From an uncultured Ktedonobacteraceae bacterium (GTDB lineage Bacteria; Chloroflexota; Ktedonobacteria; Ktedonobacterales; Ktedonobacteraceae): a stretch of 13,468 nt of DNA. Numbering within the stretch: position 1 is the stretch's first letter; every line of letters starts with the position of its first letter. This document shows, piece by piece, positions 1 to 7,344 of the stretch. The translations under genes were made by a program, and so were the position numbers. The notes beneath the pieces were generated by a model. The model made no database searches, was not told the DNA's origin, and worked only from the letters and a program-made list of their open reading frames with translations. The DNA lies in NCBI GenBank assembly GCA_955652655.1, contig CATPCK010000934.1, positions 1 to 13,468 on the forward strand. Direction: 5' to 3'.

Positions 1-393
1 ACGAAGCTCAGTCAGTTCTGTCACGGCTGCGGCAAGACACTCAAAAAGCCGCTCTCCCTGCGCTTTCACCAGTGCCAGTGCGGTATTGGCCCGGTGCAGC
101 GAGACCTCTACTCGGCGTTTCTGGCCGCCTACCTTAATCCAGGACACCCTGAACCCTCGTGTGCCCAGTATGTTGTTCCCTGGGAAGGTGCGGAAGCGCG
201 CCTGCAGGCCGCACACGAGCGAGTGCAACAACGCGCGAGAGAGGGGAAATGCTTGCCCCGAAGCCTGGGCTGTGCGCAGGCCGGAGCGCGTCGGCCTAGC
301 AGTCCGAGTCAACCGACACAAGAGTCAGCCTTCTTCCTCACACGAGGCAGGCTGAAAGCGTGGAAGGACGGCTCAGAACCCCCGCTGCTTTAG
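1..393 (+). CDS. TnpB-like IS200/IS605 family protein, C-terminal part (cut by window start)
   Basis: TnpB proteins are RNA-guided nucleases carried by IS200/IS605 elements. The frame is open from base 1 to TAG at 391-393, giving 130 residues; the N-terminus lies outside the window. What remains is the end of the RuvC/zinc-finger module: Cys7-x2-Cys10 and Cys25-x-Cys27 form the zinc-ribbon ligands, and the following VQRDLYSAFLA segment places Asp35 where the third RuvC catalytic aspartate sits. The second cysteine pair is CxC rather than the more usual CxxC. About 95 residues follow the RuvC-III motif, rich in Arg, Pro and Ser, a long tail for TnpB. The stop codon lies inside the right-end hairpin of the element. 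Family assignment is good; whether the full gene is intact cannot be judged here. Confidence 0.72.
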   Translation, partial: TKLSQFCHGCGKTLKKPLSLRFHQCQCGIGPVQRDLYSAFLAAYLNPGHPEPSCAQYVVPWEGAEARLQAAHERVQQRAREGKCLPRSLGCAQAGARRPSSPSQPTQESAFFLTRGRLKAWKDGSEPPLL

Positions 394-410
394 CACGGGG
401 AGCTTTCAGG
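380..410 (+). mobile_element. Right end of IS200/IS605-type element (imperfect hairpin)
   Basis: Bases 380-400 fold into an imperfect hairpin: CCCCG (380-384) pairs with CGGGG (396-400), C385 is bulged, TGC (386-388) pairs with GCA (393-395), and TTTA forms the loop. Hairpins with a single bulge near the ends are the substrate of the Y1 transposase of IS200/IS605 elements. It overlaps the tnpB stop codon, as is common at right ends of these elements. The cleavage site should lie roughly 10 nt 3' of the stem, near TTTCAGG at 404-410; the exact boundary is inferred. In related elements this region also forms the 3' part of the TnpB guide RNA. Confidence 0.6.
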
Positions 411-641
411 AGAATGTGGCTCTACGGACCATGTACGAATGCTTCGGGAAGAGGCCAAGGCCAACAAACGGGAAGCGGGCGGTCTTCGCACGAAGCTTCG
501 TCGTGGAGCGAGTCCATTCCTGGCTGAATCGCTTTCGCCGTCTGCTGGTTCGCTCTCGAGAAAAAGCCGCGGAACTATCTGGCGTTTCTCCATTTCGCTT
601 GCGGCTTGATCGCTTTTCGAGCCGCAGGGTTATTCGGATAG
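411..641 (+). pseudogene. IS5-family DDE transposase, C-terminal remnant with two frameshifts
   Basis: The conserved C-terminal block of IS5-type transposases is present but split over three frames. Frame 1 (about 418-485) gives TDHVRMLREEAKANKREAGG. Frame 2 (about 485-573) gives ARSFVVERVHSWLNRFRRLL, including the VVER segment with the last DDE-domain Glu. Frame 3 (561-641) gives NYLAFLHFACGLIAF and ends GLFG-stop at 639-641. Two small indels near 485 and 573 explain the breaks; GAACTAT at the second looks like a 2-nt loss from GAAAACTAT. The 5' part of the gene is missing and the remnant starts at the edge of the IS605-like right end, which suggests a nested insertion. No active product is expected. 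Confidence 0.75.
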
Positions 642-990
642 GCTTTTAGTGGGGATGTACTGGACGGTGAGGAAAATATACCAGGATACGCCTTCTGTAA
701 CACTATCTCAACGTCGGTAACAACCGAATTCCCATGGAAGAGACGCTATCCTTGAGAGGTGAAAGTGAGCAGGGAGCTGTATTGGTCCATAGTTATGTGG
801 CGCCACCATTGAAGCCCGATGATCTCATTCGCACGAACGTTGCACTCTATGTCCGTCTGTTTGAAGAATCCTGGGATGGAACTTGAATCCCGTGGTTTCA
901 AGACGGATGGTCACGCGAAGGATAAGCCTCTCATGAAAAATTCGTTTAGTTACAATACCCTGCTTGCTAAGCGGTGGGCATGGATGGTAA
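642..990. other. Gene-poor stretch after IS remnant, with one short orphan ORF
   Basis: No recognisable gene was found here on either strand. The first bases (GGCTTTTAGT at 641-650) probably belong to the right terminal repeat of the IS5-like element. A 50-codon ORF on the plus strand (734-886, ATG to TGA) has no strong ribosome binding site and no family I can name; its phrase NVALYVRL recalls the start of serine recombinases, but the catalytic serine context is absent. The remainder shows neither the Rossmann motif expected upstream of the truncated dehydrogenase nor clear transposon ends. It is probably scar sequence left by IS insertion and deletion. Confidence 0.4.
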
Positions 991-1734
991 TACAAGGATT
1001 TGTTCTTTGCAGTAGTGCAAGCCATGGGGTCAGCAAGATTACACATCCCGTCAATCAAGCTTCTGCATGCGGAGATGGCAAAGCTGCTGGAGAATACGTT
1101 CCGTGCCGTCAACATCGGCCTGGTGAACGAAATCGCCATTATGTGTGAAAAACTTCCCATCGGTGTATGGGAAGTCATTGATGCAGCAGCAACAAAGCCC
1201 TTCGGTTTCATGCGCTTCTTGCCAGGCTCGGGTCAGGGTGGACAGTGTATTCCAGTCGACCCACACTATCTTTCCTGGAAACTCAAGACGCTTGATTACA
1301 CGGCACGCTTTATCGAACTGGCGGCGGAGGTCAACAGTAGTATGCCGCATTACGTTGTGAAGAAGATCGGTGAGGCACTGAACGAACAGCGCCTCAGCTT
1401 CAATGGTGCGACTGTGCTTGTGTTGAACGTTACCTACAAGCGTAATGTTGGGGATACGCGTGAATCTCCTGCCTTCGCTCTTATTCAAGAGTTGGTAGCT
1501 CGCAAGGCGGGGGTGCTCTACAACGATGAGTGTGTATCAACCCTGATGCAGGGCAATCAGACACTGCACTCACAGCCACTAAGGAGTGAGCTGTTGCAAG
1601 CTGCCGACTGCGTCGTCATCGTCGCAGACCACAGGTATTACGATGTCCCCTGGATTGTAGGCGAAGCGCGTTGTATCGTAGACACGCGCAACATGACCCG
1701 GGGCTACAAGGATGAAACAATTTTTCGGCTCTGA
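991..1734 (+). pseudogene. N-terminally truncated nucleotide-sugar dehydrogenase (WecC/UDP-sugar dehydrogenase family)
   Basis: Complete members of about 430 residues oxidise UDP-hexoses or UDP-N-acetylhexosamines to uronic acids with NAD. Only the central and C-terminal domains remain. From a TTG at 1000 the frame gives 244 residues; no GxGxxG Rossmann motif exists upstream and a stop lies at 988. Recognisable blocks are AEMAKLLENTFRAVNIGLVN (helical core, residues 24-43), FGFM...GGQCIPVDP (71-88, catalytic Cys83), YKRNVGDTRESPA (146-158) and ADCVVIVADH...DTRN (202-231). The active-site signature is changed: the usual GLGGHCIP reads GQGGQCIP, so His becomes Gln beside the nucleophile. The usual VLGVAYK reads VLNVTYK. 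Loss of the NAD domain plus these changes argues for a decaying gene. TGA is 14 nt before the next ATG, so it was probably co-transcribed with the flippase fusion. Confidence 0.7.
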
Positions 1735-1748
1735 AAAGGTGTATAGCA

Positions 1749-4619
1749 ATGTCTCTGCCTTCTGGATCTCTAAGCACTACCAGTCCACACATGGCAGCAA
1801 TGGCTGCTAAATCTGTCCATAAACAGATTTTTCGCGCTCTGCTGACCCTTTCATCTGCCGCTCTGTTGGTTCGCGTCTTCGGCATGCTCAATCAGATTGT
1901 CGTCACCACGCGCTTCGGGGCTGGGGCGACAATGGACGCATACTTTGTCGCCTCCACGCTCCCTATCCTGCTGGCCACTCTGCTCAGCACCTCTATTGAA
2001 AGTTCTGTCATTCCGGTCTTTACACAAATACGCGCGCAAGGAAAAGAGCAGGCCTCCAGACTCTTCAGTACGTTGCTGAATCTCTTATTTCTCGGTACAG
2101 TACTGCTCACACTGGTAATGCTCACCTTTCGTGATCAGCTGATTCACCTTTCGGCTCCGGGATTGGACCCATTCCGTGCGGCACTCGCCGCGAACCTGGC
2201 CCCATTTATCTTTCCAGTGCTCTTGCTGATGGTGGTGATAAGCTTCCTGGAATGCATTCTCAACGCAGAAGGTCAGTTCGGTTGGCCCGCCTACGCCGGG
2301 TTATTGGTACCGCTCACCACGGCCATACTCGTGCTGATACTAGGCAGATCAAATGGCGTCGTCATACTCTCTATCGGTATGCTGGCAGGTCTCTGCCTGC
2401 AACTCTGCGTGGTTATCGTACGCGCGCGACGCGCAGGACTCGTCTATCGACCGAGCATGGACTTGCGCAATCCAGGACTCCGCACGATTTTGACGATAGC
2501 CTGGGTAGCGCCCTTTAGCATATTACTCAGTCAGGCCAGTACCTTAGTCGATCAGGTGTTTGCCTCATCTCTTTCGGCAGGCAATATCTCCGCACTCAAC
2601 TATTCACTCAAGCTCGTGAGCGTCTTTACTGGCGTCATTTTTATTTCCGTTGGACGTGCCGCGGTACCCTACCTCTCCCGTCAAGCTGGTAGAAATGATA
2701 TGAAAGCCTTCAAGGAAACGCTGCGTTTCTACCTGTGGATCGTGGGCATTGGCACAACCGTGCTGGCTGCACTCACGCTTGTGCTGGCGCATCCACTGGT
2801 GCGAATCCTCTTTCAGCGTGGGGCCTTTTCTGCCGAAGACACGAACCGTACCGCCATCACACTGGTGGGCTTCGTGGTTGGCCTGACGCCTATGGCGATT
2901 GGCTTCATCCTGGCGAGGGCATTTGTCGCTCTTCGCAAGAACCGCTTCCTCCTGGTGACCACTATCTTCGACGTGATCGCCAACGTCATCTTTGACTATA
3001 TCTTTGCTCGCCTTTGGCAGAGCCCTGGAATCGCCCTGGCCACCTCGGCAGTCTACTTTTGCACCATGTTCATCCTGCTCTTCATGCTACGCCGCCTGAT
3101 TGGTAAGCTCGACATCCTCACCCCTCCCCCTGAGTTTCGGCGGGTGATGGTGGATAGGGGCTCCTGGTTCAGCATTCCCCATCGCCTGCTCCAGCGGATC
3201 GTACGCATTGGCATCATAGTGGCGATCTTTGCAGCCGGGGTTGTTGGCGTCTACTGGAACTCGCTCTATACCCTGCGTGCCGCCTTTGGTTCTCTCATCC
3301 TACTGGCCTTCCTGCGCTATCGCTATGCACTGCTGATCGCCTGGGTGATGCTCGATGCATTCATCGGTTCAGCGCTGCCATTCTTCAATGGCAACAATTT
3401 TGACACAGCCCTGACGGTGCCAACCCTGCTCTTGATGACTCGCATGCCGATCAAGCAGACGTTTAAGCGTATGCCGGCGCTGGCCATCCTGCTTCTCTTC
3501 CTTGTATGGGCATTGGCGGGCATCGGAATTTCACCCGCCGCCACTGCATCATCCCTGATACAATGGACACTCATGCTGGATTATGTGGCGATCGCTGTGC
3601 TGACGATCAATGTGCTGACTGCGCGGCAACAACTGCTCACACTCATCGATGCCCTCCTGATACCGGCGGCGTTTGTTTCGCTGTACGGTATCTATGGTTA
3701 CTTCACCAGGCAAAATGGAGTAGTAGACCCCGCGACATCGCTCTTCCGTATTTTCTCTGTCTATGGTGCGGCACCACCACTGGCCTTATTTCTCTCCATA
3801 ATGATCCTACCTGCGATCTATCGCGCATCCACATTGCGAGGGTTCAAGCGCCTGTGTGCGGTGGTATTAGTCCTCATCCTTCTGGTGGCTACCGGGCTGA
3901 CCTTCTCACGCAGTACCTTTATTTCCCTTCCTTTGAGCCTCATCATTATGATCCTGTCTTTACCATCACGTAAGATGAAAAAGAGCCTGTTGGCTGGTGC
4001 CCTGGCGCTGGCTGTTGGTGTGGTTCTATTGGCGACAGTCGGCAATATTTCCATCTTCGGCCGCTTTTTTAACCAGGATCTTGGAACGCTGAATGGACGT
4101 ACCACCCTCTGGCACGCACTCCTCGACCGTTTTGACCCGGCACAATTGCTGGGCCATGGGCTTGGGGCTGCCAACTTTTTTTTCGTGAGTGTGCCTGTAG
4201 GTTTTCGAGGCGTAATCGCTACTTCGCCCTCGAATCTTTTTCTTACTGCCCTCTATGACCACGGGATCATTGGTCTGACCTTGCTCACCCTGGTGTTTAT
4301 CGTACTCGGTGCCGGCTTGATCGCAGGAATACGAAAAACTACCGGTGATCAGCGGGTACTGTTCGTAATGGCATTGGTGGCCGTTGTCAACATGGTTCTG
4401 CAATCTTTCGACGTCAACGATTTTTGGGGCCAATCAGTCGGCATTTACTTCTGGATCATTGTGGCGCTGCCATTTGCACTCTGCTGGTCCACGACGAAAC
4501 AGTCACCCAGGGCCGCCAGGGAGGCTTTTGATGAGGCATTAGAGCCAGAAATGAAGGCAGAACAACAGGCAAAACATGAGCAATTACTCACCTCTAGTAT
4601 AGAACGATCAATGAGATAA
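1749..4619 (+). CDS. Fused MurJ/Wzx-type flippase and Wzy/WaaL-type polymerase-ligase
   Basis: This 956-residue polytopic inner-membrane protein appears to combine two steps of polysaccharide export. Residues about 25-455 match the MviN/MurJ flippase family: VRVFGMLNQ...FGAGATMDAYFVA (41-68), VDQVFASSLSAGNISALNYS (267-286), and LVRILFQRGAFSAEDT (350-365). Residues about 485-915 resemble the O-antigen polymerase/ligase superfamily (Wzy_C): TGLTFSRSTFISL (715-727), NGRTTLWHALLDRFDP (782-797), GHGLGAANF (802-810) and SNLFLTALYDHGIIGL (828-843). The usual HN of the last motif is SN here. A roughly 30-residue hydrophilic linker (456-485) joins them, and the tail (915-956) is charged. No stop or frameshift is visible, so the fusion looks genuine. 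AAAGG lies about 10 nt before ATG 1749; ATG 1791 is a weaker alternative. Inferred role: flipping lipid-linked repeat units and polymerising or ligating them. Confidence 0.85.
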   Translation: MSLPSGSLSTTSPHMAAMAAKSVHKQIFRALLTLSSAALLVRVFGMLNQIVVTTRFGAGATMDAYFVASTLPILLATLLSTSIESSVIPVFTQIRAQGKEQASRLFSTLLNLLFLGTVLLTLVMLTFRDQLIHLSAPGLDPFRAALAANLAPFIFPVLLLMVVISFLECILNAEGQFGWPAYAGLLVPLTTAILVLILGRSNGVVILSIGMLAGLCLQLCVVIVRARRAGLVYRPSMDLRNPGLRTILTIAWVAPFSILLSQASTLVDQVFASSLSAGNISALNYSLKLVSVFTGVIFISVGRAAVPYLSRQAGRNDMKAFKETLRFYLWIVGIGTTVLAALTLVLAHPLVRILFQRGAFSAEDTNRTAITLVGFVVGLTPMAIGFILARAFVALRKNRFLLVTTIFDVIANVIFDYIFARLWQSPGIALATSAVYFCTMFILLFMLRRLIGKLDILTPPPEFRRVMVDRGSWFSIPHRLLQRIVRIGIIVAIFAAGVVGVYWNSLYTLRAAFGSLILLAFLRYRYALLIAWVMLDAFIGSALPFFNGNNFDTALTVPTLLLMTRMPIKQTFKRMPALAILLLFLVWALAGIGISPAATASSLIQWTLMLDYVAIAVLTINVLTARQQLLTLIDALLIPAAFVSLYGIYGYFTRQNGVVDPATSLFRIFSVYGAAPPLALFLSIMILPAIYRASTLRGFKRLCAVVLVLILLVATGLTFSRSTFISLPLSLIIMILSLPSRKMKKSLLAGALALAVGVVLLATVGNISIFGRFFNQDLGTLNGRTTLWHALLDRFDPAQLLGHGLGAANFFFVSVPVGFRGVIATSPSNLFLTALYDHGIIGLTLLTLVFIVLGAGLIAGIRKTTGDQRVLFVMALVAVVNMVLQSFDVNDFWGQSVGIYFWIIVALPFALCWSTTKQSPRAAREAFDEALEPEMKAEQQAKHEQLLTSSIERSMR

Positions 4620-4638
4620 TGCAGTAAGGAGTGACTTT

Positions 4639-5958
4639 GTGGAAGAGAGTATTCGGATCTGTATTGCTGCCTTTGCCTTCTGGCCCTCCATCGGCGGGGC
4701 GGAGGCGCGGGCGGAGAAACTCGCCCGCCAGCTTCAGGCGCTTGGATACGATGTGACTGTCGTCACATTCCGGCATGATAGGCAGTGGAAACGAAAAGAA
4801 GCGCTTGACGGCCTCCCAGTCGTACGTGTGGGTGGCATATACAGGCGCGATGGGTGGCTAGGCACCGGTAGACTCGGATATTTGCCCGCCAGCATCGCGA
4901 TGTTCCTGACGCTCTGGCGGTTGCGTCACTCCTATGATGTGATTCATGCTTTACAGCTGTCACCGCCTGCTGCACTCATCGGCCAGCTCACACATAAACC
5001 AGTCATTCTCGGTATCCAGGGTGCGGGGCCAAGAGAGGCACAACGCGTGCAGCTTGATGAACGGGGAGCGGCGCTGATGGCCGACACCCTGACCGAAACG
5101 TCGTTCTTGACAGTCGATTTGGAGGACTGGGCACCAAGCGCAGGCGATATCGGCCATCTGCCCCGGTTGCCATTGGGGAAGGCAATACTGGCCTTTCTGC
5201 GCAAATCGAACGCATTCTACCAGATTCTCAGCATGCACGGCCACTCCTATCTCACCTCGCACGGATTCCGCGCCGAGCAGATTGTACATATTCCTGGTAG
5301 TGTCGATACGGAGAGGTTCCAACCGGCACCAGAACGACATCTTGATCCGGCGAGGCCAGAGCGCGATATCATCTGTGTGGCACGGTTGGATTATGCCAAA
5401 GGAGTCGATGTACTGTTGCATGCGTGGGGAAGGATGCTACGTGAACCCGCTGAATGGCGTGCGCATCTGAAACCCAGGCTACGCCTGCTTGGCGATGGCA
5501 AGCTCAAGCCGCAGTTGGAGTACATTGTTGCGGAACTAGGTATCCAGGACAGCGTCGAGTTTCTGGGAGAGCGAACAGATGTCATACATTTTCTCCAGCA
5601 ATCGTGGGGTTTTGTGTTGCCCTCGCGCTGGGAGGGCATGTCTAACGCTTTATTAGAGGCTATGGCATGCGGTCTACCCTGTGTAGCCACACGCGTGAGC
5701 GGAAGTGAGGACATCATTTCTGATACCGTGAATGGCTTACTGGTGGAACCGGAACAACCTGCTGAGATGGCCCGGGCATTGCGCCGCATTGTAGAAGACG
5801 CCGACCTTGCGCAACGACTCGGCCAAGCGGGACGCACATCGGTGGTCCGTGATTATCAATTGAACTCCGTTGTCGAGCAGTGCCTGGAAGTTTATCGCCG
5901 CCTTCTCACAAGAGGCAAAAACAGAGATCTTGCGTTAGCAATGAGGAGCGAGAAGTGA
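4639..5958 (+). CDS. GT4 glycosyltransferase, tandem paralogue 1
   Basis: A GT-B fold, retaining glycosyltransferase of family 4 (439 residues), predicted to add a sugar to the lipid-linked repeat unit at the cytoplasmic face. The N-terminal domain begins IRICIAAF with GGAE at residues 19-22. The C-terminal domain has CVARLDYAKGVDVLLHAW, LLGDGKL and the donor-site E-x7-E motif EGMSNALLE (Glu332, Glu340). The acceptor-contact turn reads PGSVDTERF rather than PNGVD. Between the halves is an extra stretch (TVDLEDWAPSAGDIGHLPRL) that the next gene shares in diverged form. The start is GTG with AAGGAG at 4625-4630, 8 nt upstream. It follows the flippase fusion by 19 nt and its TGA overlaps the next GTG, so it is an operon member. 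Donor and acceptor cannot be deduced. Confidence 0.88.
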   Translation: MEESIRICIAAFAFWPSIGGAEARAEKLARQLQALGYDVTVVTFRHDRQWKRKEALDGLPVVRVGGIYRRDGWLGTGRLGYLPASIAMFLTLWRLRHSYDVIHALQLSPPAALIGQLTHKPVILGIQGAGPREAQRVQLDERGAALMADTLTETSFLTVDLEDWAPSAGDIGHLPRLPLGKAILAFLRKSNAFYQILSMHGHSYLTSHGFRAEQIVHIPGSVDTERFQPAPERHLDPARPERDIICVARLDYAKGVDVLLHAWGRMLREPAEWRAHLKPRLRLLGDGKLKPQLEYIVAELGIQDSVEFLGERTDVIHFLQQSWGFVLPSRWEGMSNALLEAMACGLPCVATRVSGSEDIISDTVNGLLVEPEQPAEMARALRRIVEDADLAQRLGQAGRTSVVRDYQLNSVVEQCLEVYRRLLTRGKNRDLALAMRSEK

Positions 5959-7271
5959 GCAACCCACGTATTTATATCGCCATTCCAACCTTTCATCCAT
6001 TGGTTGGAGGAGCTGAAACACAGACATTGGCACAGGCCCGAAACTTACGTGAGAGGGGGTATGCGGCAACCGTCATTACATTCCGCCACAACAGGACGTG
6101 GGTACCAGGTGAAGTGATCCAAGGAGTGCCAGTTATTCGTGTAGCTGGCGCTTTACTAGGAGGCCGGGAGAAACTACCAAGGCCAATTCAGCGGCTGTTG
6201 TACTTATTAGCCCTGCTGGTCATGGTCTGGACATTATGGCGCAAGCGCCAGTGCTACGATGTGCTGCACGTTTGTCAGCTCAGCTTGCTGGCGCTGCCTG
6301 CAGCAATCATGTGCCGGTTGACGGGCAAACCAATGCTCATTGTAATAGTTAGTGCACCAGGACCGGGCGTGGGTAAGGTAACAAAGTCGCCCGGCACAGC
6401 CTCACTTATTGCCGGGCCGCCCGGCGCTACCACATCATGGCTGCAGGTCGGTTGGCAGACCCCGATCGGTGGCGATTTAGAGGGATTGGAGCGCTTTGGG
6501 AGGCCCGTGGTACGACTTGTTCGCTCTCTGCTCTATCGGACACATACCCCGATAGTCATACTTAGTTCGCGCATGAGGGACTACCTTGCAGCACACGACT
6601 TTGACCTGCCTGACGTACAACTCATTCCCAACGGAGTAGACATTACCCGTTTTGAACCTGCTCATGGAGATACTTCTATCGGTGGGCGAGAGCAGGTTGT
6701 CGTCTGCGTCTCTAAATTGCGCTATGAAAAGGGCATTGATGTGCTACTACAAGCATGGCAGCTGGTACACCAGCAGGCCCCGCAGGCACGGCTGATTATT
6801 GTGGGCAGTGGTTATCTCCAAACCCAACTTGAATGCATGGCCAAGGAACGTGGTATCGCAGCCAGCGTCGAATTTGCGGGCTTGCAGAGCGATGTACCAG
6901 CGCAACTTCACCGGGGCGGCCTGGCAGTGCTTCCCTCGCGTTGGGAGGGCATGCCCAATGCCCTTCTGGAGGCCATGGCGTGCGGCTTACCCAGCGTTGC
7001 AACACGCGTCAGTGGGAGCGAAGATATTATTCAGCATGGAGTCAATGGCCTGCTTGTGGAGTCTGAAGATTATCAGGGCATGGCACAGGCACTTCTTACC
7101 CTGCTACGTGATCCGGTGTTGGCCCAAAAGTATGGGCAGGCCGCCCACGGAACGGTCGAACGGCACTATTCACTTGAACGAGTTATGGATAGGTATATAG
7201 AACTTTATCAGAGAATTACAGAGCACCGGTGTCAGATCGCAGGGGATGCACCGCCCTCTAGAACGCGCTAG
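5955..7271 (+). CDS. GT4 glycosyltransferase, tandem paralogue 2
   Basis: A 438-residue GT4 family enzyme, paralogous to the preceding gene. Shared blocks include GGAETQTLAQARNL, YEKGIDVLLQAWQL, LPSRWEGMPNALLEAMACGL (Glu331 and Glu339 form the E-x7-E motif), ATRVSGSEDII and NGLLVE. A hydrophobic segment in the N-terminal domain (LLYLLALLVMVWTLW) suggests peripheral membrane attachment. The frame is open from GTG 5880, but I place the start at GTG 5955: it has GAGGAG at 5943-5948, 6 nt upstream, overlaps the previous stop as GTGA, and gives nearly the same length as the paralogue, while GTG 5880 would overlap that gene by 79 nt. The two probably arose by tandem duplication and may add consecutive sugars. 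The sugar donor is unknown. Confidence 0.88.
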   Translation: MSNPRIYIAIPTFHPLVGGAETQTLAQARNLRERGYAATVITFRHNRTWVPGEVIQGVPVIRVAGALLGGREKLPRPIQRLLYLLALLVMVWTLWRKRQCYDVLHVCQLSLLALPAAIMCRLTGKPMLIVIVSAPGPGVGKVTKSPGTASLIAGPPGATTSWLQVGWQTPIGGDLEGLERFGRPVVRLVRSLLYRTHTPIVILSSRMRDYLAAHDFDLPDVQLIPNGVDITRFEPAHGDTSIGGREQVVVCVSKLRYEKGIDVLLQAWQLVHQQAPQARLIIVGSGYLQTQLECMAKERGIAASVEFAGLQSDVPAQLHRGGLAVLPSRWEGMPNALLEAMACGLPSVATRVSGSEDIIQHGVNGLLVESEDYQGMAQALLTLLRDPVLAQKYGQAAHGTVERHYSLERVMDRYIELYQRITEHRCQIAGDAPPSRTR

Positions 7272-7344
7272 CTGTCGTCTGAGGGTATCCCTTGTATGCT
7301 TGACAAGCACGCAGGGCTTCTCAGTTGTGAAAGGATGGAAGTCA

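Noticed and set aside
734..886. Serine recombinase N-terminus
   Set aside because: Only the short phrase NVALYVRL is suggestive; the catalytic serine motif and all downstream domain sequence are absent.
7291..7307. Hairpin CTTGT/ACAAG between the second GT4 and asnB as a terminator
   Set aside because: The stem is only 5 bp, AT-rich and not followed by a T tract.
7300..7328. Promoter before asnB (perfect TTGACA at 7300-7305)
   Set aside because: The hexamer at the proper spacing (AGTTGT, 7323-7328) is a poor -10, and the gene sits 73 nt downstream of a co-directional operon member.
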